The notes beneath the pieces were generated by a model. The model was not told where the DNA came from and did not search any database. It saw only the letters and a list, made by a program, of their open reading frames with translations. The translations under genes and the position numbers were made by a program. Shown piece by piece: positions 10,125-17,530 of a stretch of 64,000 nucleotides of DNA. Each line of letters begins with the position of its first letter. Position 1 is the first letter of the stretch. Location: positions 62,001-126,000 of the forward strand of contig NZ_SLXI01000001.1 in NCBI RefSeq assembly GCF_004345785.1. Reading direction: 5' to 3'. The stretch comes from Bisgaardia hudsonensis (GTDB lineage: Bacteria > Pseudomonadota > Gammaproteobacteria > Enterobacterales > Pasteurellaceae).

Positions 10125-12661
10125 ATTGTAGCACAGCGAAATGAGAAAGGGAGCTACAACTATCGTTATCAGTGCCTCCACTGCTACTTTATTGTAGCAC
10201 AGCGAAATGAGAAAGGGAGCTACAACGCAAGAGGCTTGTGTAGAGATTATGAGTAAATTGTAGCACAGCGAAATGAGAAAGGGAGCTACAACAAAGCCTG
10301 ATGACACCGCTCAAATATTACAATTGTAGCACAGCGAAATGAGAAAGGGAGCTACAACAATAAAGCCTAGATATTTACGGTATCTAGGATTGTAGCACAG
10401 CGAAATGAGAAAGGGAGCTACAACTATCTTTGGTTATTGGCATAAAAATTAAGTATTGTAGCACAGCGAAATGAGAAAGGGAGCTACAACTAACAGTTTC
10501 TTCTTGTACTTTTTTCCACGATTGTAGCACAGCGAAATGAGAAAGGGAGCTACAACACGATCAAGAATTGTGAAATTTCTGAATTAATTGTAGCACAGCG
10601 AAATGAGAAAGGGAGCTACAACTCTGAAACATATAAGCGTAATGTTTCTCCAATTGTAGCACAGCGAAATGAGAAAGGGAGCTACAACAGAAGTTGGAAG
10701 CGATGAGATTTGAATTGAATTGTAGCACAGCGAAATGAGAAAGGGAGCTACAACCCACAAGCGATCGCTATGTGCTCTACCATTATTGTAGCACAGCGAA
10801 ATGAGAAAGGGAGCTACAACCATCACATTGCCCTGCAACTAAACGTCTTAATTGTAGCACAGCGAAATGAGAAAGGGAGCTACAACGGTTATATATGCGT
10901 TAAAAATGGGTTAAATATTGTAGCACAGCGAAATGAGAAAGGGAGCTACAACGGCAGGGCTTGGCATATAAATGGCAAGCAAATTGTAGCACAGCGAAAT
11001 GAGAAAGGGAGCTACAACAAGCACCATTTGTTATAACAGTATTATAATATTGTAGCACAGCGAAATGAGAAAGGGAGCTACAACATTTTATGCCCCTTAT
11101 TTTTTAGTTTCTGTATTGTAGCACAGCGAAATGAGAAAGGGAGCTACAACAAATCATCTGGTACAGTTTGACCTGCAATAATTGTAGCACAGCGAAATGA
11201 GAAAGGGAGCTACAACCTATCATTGAGTCATCTTCAATAATCTCTGATTGTAGCACAGCGAAATGAGAAAGGGAGCTACAACAAACTAGCTAACCGCTTT
11301 GAAATATCAGACATTGTAGCACAGCGAAATGAGAAAGGGAGCTACAACCGAGGATTAAATGGTTTGGTAATATAATCAATTGTAGCACAGCGAAATGAGA
11401 AAGGGAGCTACAACTACCATTACCGCCACTGCGCGAACAAGCGCATTGTAGCACAGCGAAATGAGAAAGGGAGCTACAACATAGAAATATAGCAAGATGG
11501 ATAGGATATAATTGTAGCACAGCGAAATGAGAAAGGGAGCTACAACTCAATCTCTGATACTGGGTTTACTACAGGGATTGTAGCACAGCGAAATGAGAAA
11601 GGGAGCTACAACCTTACTAATTTTCGTAGAGATATTGAAACAATTGTAGCACAGCGAAATGAGAAAGGGAGCTACAACTTCTAATATAGCCAATCCTTGT
11701 TCAATATGATTGTAGCACAGCGAAATGAGAAAGGGAGCTACAACCATACACCATTGACAATACCTGTGCCTGTTATTGTAGCACAGCGAAATGAGAAAGG
11801 GAGCTACAACGCGTTTCGTCAAGCTCTTCAGAGAAAAAATATTGTAGCACAGCGAAATGAGAAAGGGAGCTACAACTTTCGGCTTGTAATGGTGATTGAG
11901 ATAACTATTGTAGCACAGCGAAATGAGAAAGGGAGCTACAACTGATGAGTAATTGGGTAGATTGCCTCTAAGATTGTAGCACAGCGAAATGAGAAAGGGA
12001 GCTACAACGTATTATCTGGGTTTGATGTTTCTCGTGTTATTGTAGCACAGCGAAATGAGAAAGGGAGCTACAACTGCAACAAGCACTTGTTGAAATGAAT
12101 ATTGATTGTAGCACAGCGAAATGAGAAAGGGAGCTACAACTCTTGTAAATCATCATTACCAAGACGTCCTATTGTAGCACAGCGAAATGAGAAAGGGAGC
12201 TACAACACCACCAACTGTTTTTTGTAGCTCTTTTAAATTGTAGCACAGCGAAATGAGAAAGGGAGCTACAACCCTGTCATCCACTTGTTTGCAGCAGCTC
12301 TGATTGTAGCACAGCGAAATGAGAAAGGGAGCTACAACGCTCATTTTAATCAAGTAACTAAATTTGAGATTGTAGCACAGCGAAATGAGAAAGGGAGCTA
12401 CAACATTCCCGCTTACGCTAAAAAAACAGGAATGATTGTAGCACAGCGAAATGAGAAAGGGAGCTACAACACGAAGCAATTAAATTAATTTATAAAATAA
12501 ATTGTAGCACAGCGAAATGAGAAAGGGAGCTACAACATACTCATTTAAAATATGCAACCTTGGATAATTGTAGCACAGCGAAATGAGAAAGGGAGCTACA
12601 ACTAGAAACGTTGAATAAGAGATTTTATATTGATTGTAGCACAGCGAAATGAGAAAGGGAG
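10125..12661 (-). CRISPR. Type II-C CRISPR array: 38 intact repeats, 38 spacers, one truncated repeat
   Basis: Repeats of 36 bp start at 10125 and recur at exactly 66-bp intervals through 12567. A 39th copy at 12633 is cut after 29 bases at 12661. All 38 complete repeats appear identical, and every spacer is 30 bp. The anti-repeat places crRNAs on the minus strand, where the repeat begins GTTGTAGCTCCC and ends GCTGTGCTACAAT. That orientation matches the Neisseria type II-C repeat. The repeat's last nine bases, TGCTACAAT, form an extended -10 promoter element, as reported for N. meningitidis, where each repeat starts its own crRNA. Spacer 16 matches the sulfatase gene in this window. Several other spacers have open, phage-like coding potential. 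Open frames running through the array on either strand are artefacts of the repeat. Confidence 0.99.
11151..11180 (-). other. Self-matching CRISPR spacer (spacer 16)
   Basis: The reverse complement of this spacer starts TATTGCAGGTCAAACTG and is identical over all 30 bases to 51991-52020 inside the sulfatase gene. In crRNA orientation the spacer is followed by the repeat, so the PAM would be read just downstream of 52020. Confidence 0.97.
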
Positions 12662-12865
12662 ACTGTCAGATCGAGTTTGACCTTCTACATCTAAATCCTT
12701 CCATTTTTCACCCGTTGGCGAGCGTTCATTATCAAAAGCCTCTTCTGACTCTTCTCGTAAAACATTAGCTATTTTTCGAGAAATATCTGTACCACTCATC
12801 ACTTTTCTTAAGTGCGTGATTTTTCTGATAACGTCTTCATCTTCAAATTTGAATTCTAAAATCAT
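12662..12865 (-). pseudogene. Mu gpG-like phage virion morphogenesis gene, 3' end lost into a CRISPR repeat
   Basis: About 68 residues from the ATG at 12865 resemble the N-terminal half of the phage virion morphogenesis family (Mu gpG; PF05069). The start is MILEFKFEDED, followed by a helical DISRKIANVLREESEEAF segment and the family-typical RSPTGEKWKDL. Homology stops where the sequence runs into the truncated CRISPR repeat (junction about 12661/12662). The remaining ~18 codons read antisense through the repeat and spacer 38. An AAAAGGAAAAG ribosome-binding site is present. In Mu-like phages gpG follows gpF, as here. The gene is a remnant and is not expected to be functional. Confidence 0.75.
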
Positions 12866-12910
12866 TTGACTTTTCCTTTTGGATGATTTTATACTGTTAG
12901 AAAGAAGTAA

Positions 12911-12975
12911 ATTCGTGTCAGTTAATGGTAAACTAACAAGAAATTGTCACTGTAGGTTCAACCCCTACCACGAAT
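12911..12975 (+). ncRNA. tRNA-like element lacking an anticodon loop (element A)
   Basis: A 65-nt cloverleaf-like fold is visible. The acceptor stem is ATTCGTG (12911-12917) with CACGAAT (12969-12975), extendable to 10 bp. The D arm is AGTT-AATGGTA-AACT (12920-12934), and a 4-nt variable loop CACT precedes the T arm GTAGG-TTCAACC-CCTAC (12952-12968). In place of a 17-nt anticodon arm there is ACAA-GAAA-TTGT (12936-12947), a 4-bp stem with a GNRA tetraloop. It cannot decode a codon as drawn. No CCA is encoded. A terminator on the same strand follows at 12982, which supports plus-strand transcription. It lies in the gap between phage gpF- and gpG-type genes, on the opposite strand. A second copy lies at 14456-14535. 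Confidence 0.65.
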
Positions 12976-12981
12976 TTAACA

Positions 12982-13010
12982 GCGGGATAGTTTATCTATC
13001 CCGTTTGTTT
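12982..13010 (+). terminator. Terminator after tRNA-like element A
   Basis: CGGGATAG (12983-12990) pairs perfectly with CTATCCCG (12996-13003), followed by TTTGTTTT on the plus strand. The minus-strand side has no T run, so it appears to serve the plus-strand tRNA-like RNA rather than the phage gene. Confidence 0.75.
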
Positions 13011-14308
13011 TACGGCTCACCCTCTAATACTTTATAATTTTCACCTGATATTTCAGCAAGAACACTTTTATAATTTAATAATTTATAAGCATTAATGACA
13101 ACATCAAGCTTTTCTTTTGGTTTTAATTTTTCTTTACCTGAAACATCTACTAACACTTTTATTGTTTTATCTTTATTGAAATAAATTAGAGATCCTTTTC
13201 TATCCCAAACCACTAGACTAGGAGTTGCTATAATACGTGAAATACTTGCATATTCATTATCATCAAGCCTAACACCACCTGTGTGATGTTTCAGACTATT
13301 TGCATGAGCTAAACGCTTTTCACTCATCACAAGTACACGTTGAGATAATTCTTGCCCAACAATTTGATTAACAGCTTGAGCAATATTTTCGGATACAAAC
13401 CCAGCCGTAATATAACGATTACTTGCTCCTTGTTTGCCTAAATTTTCTTTTACCCACTTTTCAAAATATTGGTGTCTTAGTTCGCTATTATTAATCGCTT
13501 GAATGACTTCTTGACGTAGTTGTCTATTTTGAATTTGTTGTAATTTACGAATAATAGCAATATCAGAGCCTACTGCAGATTTACCAACATTATAATTCCA
13601 ACCCGGACCCGTTTTAATTGTGCCTTTATCTGTTGTGAAGCGACTTACTTTTGCATGGGTTTCTTCACCCGTTGATTTATCAACACCAGCAAGTTCCCAA
13701 TCTGTTTTAATGTTACCCTCGCTTTTACTTACTTTTAAGCCTTGTTGTTTTAGTCTGAATTCACTTAATGCACGGACACGACAACGATAGCCCCAGTCAT
13801 TAGGCGGATACATCGTATCCCAGATAGGATCATCATAACGATACATTTTACAGTGTAACGCTAAATGACTTGCACGAGTGCGACTATCACGCACGGCAAC
13901 ATATTGCCAGTAGGGTTGCTCATCGACATTTTCCATTTGATGTGCATAACGTCCGACGTGATAAGCCGTGATTTTATTTGTTCTTAAAATTGTTCGTAAA
14001 CGACGAGGTGAGTCAAGTTGTACTTGTTCTGCATTGCCTTTGCTATCAATTACAATTTGTTTTCCCCACCAACTTAAACGCTGTAATTCAGGCTTAAGAT
14101 TTTTGATAAATTCCCGCTCTGATGTGCCATTCTCTATTGCACTTACTGTTGCCTCTCGAATAGTTTCTAATATATCAGCACGGGTTACTTTAGCGACGGT
14201 AAACGCTTTAACATGAGCTTCTTCTAGCTGTTCTTGCCAGTTCCACGTAATGTTGTAACCTTTGGCTTTTAAATAATCAACAGCTAGCTTTGGCGCAAGT
14301 CGTAACAT
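13010..14308 (-). CDS. Mu gpF-like phage head morphogenesis (MuF) protein with a nuclease-like C-terminus
   Basis: From the ATG at 14308 this reads 432 residues beginning MLRLAPKLAVDYLKAKG. The N-terminal and middle parts match Mu gpF/minor head proteins (PF04233): LETIREATVSAIENG, and the core RTRASHLALHCKMYR followed by PIWDTMYPPNDWGYRCR near residue 200. Such proteins are packaged with phage DNA at the portal. The C-terminal ~110 residues differ from Mu gpF: EKRLAHANSLKHHTGG (H335, H341, H342), then a strand-rich segment with IATPSLVVWDRKGSLIYF. That pattern resembles the PBECR (Barnase-EndoU-colicin E5/D-RelE-like) nuclease domains often fused to MuF proteins. The frame is open upstream to 14425, but that extension crosses a CRISPR-repeat-like sequence and looks non-native. 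The gene may be intact, but the phage around it is not. Confidence 0.7.
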   Translation of the reverse strand: MLRLAPKLAVDYLKAKGYNITWNWQEQLEEAHVKAFTVAKVTRADILETIREATVSAIENGTSEREFIKNLKPELQRLSWWGKQIVIDSKGNAEQVQLDSPRRLRTILRTNKITAYHVGRYAHQMENVDEQPYWQYVAVRDSRTRASHLALHCKMYRYDDPIWDTMYPPNDWGYRCRVRALSEFRLKQQGLKVSKSEGNIKTDWELAGVDKSTGEETHAKVSRFTTDKGTIKTGPGWNYNVGKSAVGSDIAIIRKLQQIQNRQLRQEVIQAINNSELRHQYFEKWVKENLGKQGASNRYITAGFVSENIAQAVNQIVGQELSQRVLVMSEKRLAHANSLKHHTGGVRLDDNEYASISRIIATPSLVVWDRKGSLIYFNKDKTIKVLVDVSGKEKLKPKEKLDVVINAYKLLNYKSVLAEISGENYKVLEGEP

Positions 14309-14337
14309 ATAACCATGTCGATTTATTGGAGTTCTGA

Positions 14338-14356
14338 GAAATGGAAAAGGAGCTAC
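14338..14356 (+). repeat. Degenerate CRISPR-repeat-like stretch at the far edge of the phage fragment
   Basis: GAAATGGAAAAGGAGCTAC aligns to the array repeat core GAAATGAGAAAGGGAGCTAC with one deletion and one mismatch (18 of 20), in the same orientation as the array. It lies just upstream of the recognisable gpF start. It may be a decayed repeat, but chance similarity in A/G-rich DNA cannot be excluded. Confidence 0.4.
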
Positions 14357-14455
14357 GGGTAACTTGATGTAATAATCAACGCTTATAAAATTAATTTTGA
14401 ACAGGATATAGAGAATGTAATTCAAGGGGGATTATGTGGTTATTCAAGTGAGTAA

Positions 14456-14535
14456 GTGTTACGGTGGGAGTTGAACCCACATACCCATTTGCCCTTTCGG
14501 GGTATGGCGACTTTACCATTAAGCGTACGTAACAC
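14456..14535 (-). ncRNA. tRNA-like element lacking a normal anticodon loop (element B)
   Basis: On the minus strand the acceptor stem GTGTTACG (14535-14528) pairs with CGTAACAC (14463-14456). The D arm is GCTT-AATGGTA-AAGT (14524-14510), with the same seven-base loop as element A. The T arm is GTGGG-TTCAACT-CCCAC (14480-14464). The anticodon-arm position holds an enlarged hairpin: CCAT and ATGG enclose CCC and GGG around a CGAAA loop, leaving a 4-nt variable loop GTAT. Stems differ in sequence from element A but remain paired, which is covariation. There is no encoded CCA. It lies 43 bp upstream of, and divergent from, a second gpG-type start at 14579. Confidence 0.62.
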
Positions 14536-14578
14536 TATTACATAGTTAAAATTTAATCTTATTTTTTAGAGATGTCAA

Positions 14579-14719
14579 ATGACTTTAGAATTTAAGTTTG
14601 AAGATGAGGCAGAGAATATTGTTGGTAATAAACGCTCTCTGACTAGTGAAAGAGGAGAAATTTTTGGAATGGTTGGTATTGCTAAGAAATATGGACAGAG
14701 TCATATGTTTGGTACCTAA
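14579..14719 (+). pseudogene. Second gpG-type start, fused to unrelated sequence (46 codons)
   Basis: The frame begins MTLEFKFEDE. It shares 31 of 34 bases with the start region of the truncated gpG gene at 12865, including the GTCAAATGA just upstream, but lies on the other strand. After residue 10 the sequence diverges (AENIVGNKRSLTSERGEIFG) and stops at 14719. I recognise no function for the rest. Together with tRNA-like element B it looks like an inverted second copy of the same phage junction, broken shortly after the gene start. It may instead be a short gene in its own right, but no clear ribosome-binding site is seen. Confidence 0.45.
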
Positions 14720-14838
14720 AAGTATCAGTAGGAGATTTATACAATGGTAAATTTATTAATATAGATTATTTTAAATATAAATTTTGCAATTTATGTATCT
14801 GTTTTTTCATAAAATAAAAAATACCTATTTCTGATATG

Positions 14839-14871
14839 TCCCCCAAAAGTTGGACACAATTTTTTGGGGGA
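14839..14871. repeat. Inverted repeat resembling an IS3-family end or a terminator
   Basis: TCCCCCAAAA (14839-14848) pairs with TTTTGGGGGA (14862-14871). The left arm continues AAGTTGGACAC, which resembles the outer ends of IS3/IS150-type elements. No transposase remains nearby. It could equally be a transcription terminator between the phage debris and dppA. Confidence 0.35.
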
Positions 14872-14924
14872 TATATTAATTAATATTACGATGGTTTTTG
14901 ACGTTTTTTATTCTAGAGTAATAA

Positions 14925-16520
14925 CTAATCTACTAGTTTCACACCATAAAAATAAGAATAACCAAATGGACTTTGTTTATAGTCTTGTACTCGTTTGCTC
15001 ATTGGTGCAAAGTTAATTGAGTGTGCAACGTTAATCCAAGGTGCTTGTTCTTTTAACAATACTTGTGCTTGCTCATAGATTTTTGCTCTTTCAGCTTTAT
15101 TCGATAACCCTATTGCTTTATCTAATAATGCATCTAATTCTGGGCTATTAAAGCGAGCATAGTTACTATTACCAATATTATCACTTCCTAAAAGTGGTGA
15201 AAGGAAATTATCAGGATCACCATTATCGCCAGACCAGCCATAAGTCCCTGTTGTTAGTTCACCTGCTTTGGTTCGTTTTATATAATCGCCCCATTCGTAA
15301 CTAACTAGCTCGGCTTTAACGCCTACTTTATTCCAATCGCTTTGTACTAGCTCTGCCATTCGACGTGGATTTGGGTTTGAAGCTCTTACCACTGGTTGCA
15401 CCCAAATTTTTGTTTCAAATCCATTCTCAAAGCCCGCTTCTTTTAAAAGTGCTTTTGCTTTTTCTGGATTGTATTCATAATCTGTAATTTCGTTATTATA
15501 TCCCCAAATAGTCGGAGGTAATGGATTTTTGGCAACAACACCTGCTCCACGATATACGGCATCAATGATTGCATTTTTATCTACCGCATAATTTAGCGCT
15601 TGTCGAACTTTTACATTATCGAATGGTGCTTTTTCAGTATTAAATGCGATGTAAGCAATATTCAAACCTGGTTGAGATAGTACTTTAACTTTAGGATCTT
15701 TTTTCATTTTATCTAGATCAGCTACATTCGGTAAGTCTATCATATCACAGCTTCCAGCTTGTAATTTTGCATATCGAGTAGTCGCATCAGGGACAATATC
15801 AAAAATTAAACGATCAATATCTGCTTTCCCTTTCCAATAGTCTTTATTGGCGAGAAAACGAATTTTTTGATCTAATTGATAACCTGAAAATACAAATGGA
15901 CCCGTACCAATAGGGCTTGTATCAACATTTTCTGGCGTACCTTTTTTCAACATTGTATCAGCGTATTCAGCTGAATAAATGGAAATAAAATCCATACCTA
16001 AACTAGATAAAAAAGTGGCATCTCTTTTATTCAAAAGAATTTTTACTGTATAATCATCCACCTTCTCTACTGATTTTAATAATTTAGGGAATTTCATCGC
16101 TTTAAAATAAGGGTATGTACCGTTAGATACATTGTGGTATGGATGTTCTTTATTTAGTTGGCGTTCAAATGAAAATATCACATCATCTGCGTTAAATTCA
16201 CGACTCGGTTTAAATTCTTTATTGCTATGGAATTTTACACCTTTACGTAAATAAAATGTATAAGCCAATCCATCATCACTCACTTCCCAACGTTCAGCCA
16301 AAGCTGGCTCTATTTCAGTTGAGCCTCTTTTAAATTCAACTAAGCGATTGTAAACTTGTTGTGAGCTTGCATTATAAGAAGTTCCATCCATAACCAATGC
16401 TGGACTGAATCCTGTAGGGGAACGGCTAACGCAGTTTATTAACGTTTTATCCGATGCTTGTGCTAACGTTGATATAAACAATGTTGTAGCAATTAAAGAA
16501 AGTTTCATTTTCAATTTCAT
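14925..16520 (-). CDS. dppA: DppA-type periplasmic dipeptide/haem-binding protein
   Basis: This 531-residue solute-binding protein of the DppA/OppA (SBP family 5) group captures peptides, and in Haemophilus relatives also haem or glutathione, for an ABC importer. It starts with a signal peptide (KLSLIATTLFISTLAQAS) without a lipobox Cys, so it is probably soluble in the periplasm. Family motifs include YNRLVEFKRGSTEIEPALAE, GVKFHSNKEF, SPIGTGPF and YGWSGDNGDPDNF, all close to E. coli DppA. The ATG follows AGGAGA. No permease or ATPase genes are adjacent, so the transporter components are elsewhere. The haem-binding homologue HbpA is an alternative name, but HbpA is usually a lipoprotein. Confidence 0.88.
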   Translation of the reverse strand: MKLKMKLSLIATTLFISTLAQASDKTLINCVSRSPTGFSPALVMDGTSYNASSQQVYNRLVEFKRGSTEIEPALAERWEVSDDGLAYTFYLRKGVKFHSNKEFKPSREFNADDVIFSFERQLNKEHPYHNVSNGTYPYFKAMKFPKLLKSVEKVDDYTVKILLNKRDATFLSSLGMDFISIYSAEYADTMLKKGTPENVDTSPIGTGPFVFSGYQLDQKIRFLANKDYWKGKADIDRLIFDIVPDATTRYAKLQAGSCDMIDLPNVADLDKMKKDPKVKVLSQPGLNIAYIAFNTEKAPFDNVKVRQALNYAVDKNAIIDAVYRGAGVVAKNPLPPTIWGYNNEITDYEYNPEKAKALLKEAGFENGFETKIWVQPVVRASNPNPRRMAELVQSDWNKVGVKAELVSYEWGDYIKRTKAGELTTGTYGWSGDNGDPDNFLSPLLGSDNIGNSNYARFNSPELDALLDKAIGLSNKAERAKIYEQAQVLLKEQAPWINVAHSINFAPMSKRVQDYKQSPFGYSYFYGVKLVD

Positions 16521-16730
16521 GATGTCTCCTATATTAAATTTTAACCATTTTTTATAAGATACCTATTTTATTTCTTTAGGTCAAAGAACTAAAGGTAGTT
16601 TCTTATAACTAAAAATTATAAGTAATAATAACGGTTATCTTGATGATAAAATTTGTTTAGGTTTTATATATTGAAAGAAGATAATATTGAAAGGTTAATT
16701 TATTATGTAATACTGACTAAATAGTACATT

Positions 16731-16765
16731 TTACAGATACTAATGATTCATATTAGTATCTGTAA
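16731..16765. repeat. 14-bp perfect inverted repeat between the HAD gene and dppA
   Basis: TTACAGATACTAAT at 16731-16744 pairs with ATTAGTATCTGTAA at 16752-16765 around a 7-base loop. It lies just past the HAD gene stop and about 210 bp upstream of dppA. Neither side has a strong T run. A terminator or operator role is possible. Confidence 0.6.
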
Positions 16766-16778
16766 TATATTAGTAATA

Positions 16779-17453
16779 TCAATTAGTTATTGGAACAAAG
16801 GATAGCTTTATTTTTCCATTTTCAGTAACAGATAAATGAATTGCAGATAAATCATAAATTACTATTTCATTTGGAAATTTTGATGGTTGATAGGTTGTCG
16901 CCAAAACAATTACTTTTGCCCCAGCACGATGTCCTGCTTCAATGCCACCAGGTGCATCTTCAATTACAATGCAATTTTTTATATCTACATTTAATTCTTC
17001 CGCGGCCTTTAAATAACCTTCTGGATCAGGTTTTCCTTTTGCTACTTTTTCTGCGGTAATTAAAGAAGTCGGTATAGGAAGTCCACAATAAGATAATCTT
17101 TCTCTAGCAATACTTTCTGTGGATGAGGTAACTATTGCCCACTTATCTTTAGGGATATTGATGAGTAAATCTTTTGCACCTGTTATAGTTGTAACATCTT
17201 TTTCTTTTGCTTCCTCGATAGAAAAAAGTTTAACAGCTGCTTTTATATCAGCATTTTCACCAAGAACACTTAGTGCGGTATCTTCTGGACGGCGACCATG
17301 GGATTGATGAATAACCTCATCTTTATTTAATCCATAATATTCAGCCCAACGTCCCCAAATTCTTGCACAAGCTTGGCTCGAATCAATTAAAGTTCCGTCC
17401 ATATCAAATAATATTGCGTCAACTTCTAGAGATATTTTTTTTGATTTATCCAT
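16779..17453 (-). CDS. HAD-superfamily sugar/polyol phosphatase
   Basis: This 224-residue HAD hydrolase has motif I ILFDMDGTLID (nucleophile D17, acid D19), motif II IVTSSTES, motif III Lys in AKGKPDPEGYLKAAEEL, and motif IV VIEDAPGGIEAG. The helical cap between motifs I and II has the GRRPEDT signature seen in YfbT/YfbU-type sugar phosphatases and yeast glycerol-3-phosphatase relatives. The likely reaction is dephosphorylation of a small sugar or polyol phosphate in the cytoplasm; the substrate cannot be read from sequence. The AGGAG-like site precedes the ATG. A perfect 30-bp palindrome 48 bp upstream may be its operator. Confidence 0.85.
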   Translation of the reverse strand: MDKSKKISLEVDAILFDMDGTLIDSSQACARIWGRWAEYYGLNKDEVIHQSHGRRPEDTALSVLGENADIKAAVKLFSIEEAKEKDVTTITGAKDLLINIPKDKWAIVTSSTESIARERLSYCGLPIPTSLITAEKVAKGKPDPEGYLKAAEELNVDIKNCIVIEDAPGGIEAGHRAGAKVIVLATTYQPSKFPNEIVIYDLSAIHLSVTENGKIKLSFVPITN

Positions 17454-17500
17454 ATTTTTCTCCTAAATACTGATAAAATTTTATGTTGATATATATGAAG

Positions 17501-17530
17501 AAAATATTGTTAATATATTAACAATATTTT
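17501..17530. promoter_or_regulatory. Perfect 30-bp palindrome upstream of the HAD phosphatase gene
   Basis: Bases 17501-17530 equal their own reverse complement with no spacer. The arms read AAAATATTGTTAATA. It lies 48 bp upstream of the HAD gene start in a 501-bp non-coding gap (17454-17954). It is a candidate operator for a dimeric regulator; in this AT-rich gap a cruciform without function is also possible. I see no other clear element in the gap except a weak sigma-32-like site before clpB. Confidence 0.6.

Noticed and set aside
10080-12488. Open reading frames of 65-107 residues running through the array on both strands, with repeated VVAPFLISLCYN or IVAQRNEKGSYN units
   Set aside because: The 66-bp period is a multiple of three, so the repeat keeps any frame open. 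They are translations of CRISPR repeats with no start signals of their own.
10125-12661. crRNA transcription on the plus strand
   Set aside because: The tracrRNA anti-repeat, the extended -10 in the repeat, and the orientation of the Neisseria repeat all require the minus strand.
14309-14425. N-terminal extension of the MuF gene to 14425
   Set aside because: The extra ~39 codons cross the CRISPR-repeat-like stretch and have no MuF similarity; family sequence starts at the ATG at 14308.
14456-14535. Element B as a normal functional tRNA gene
   Set aside because: The space between D and T arms is 29 nt instead of about 22, and no standard 5-bp stem with 7-nt loop and U33 can be drawn.
14579-14719. 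Small phage-side frame as an anti-CRISPR that would explain tolerance of the self-spacer
   Set aside because: Its first ten residues and upstream bases copy the gpG start, so it is best explained as a broken phage gene. No regulator of the Aca type is adjacent.
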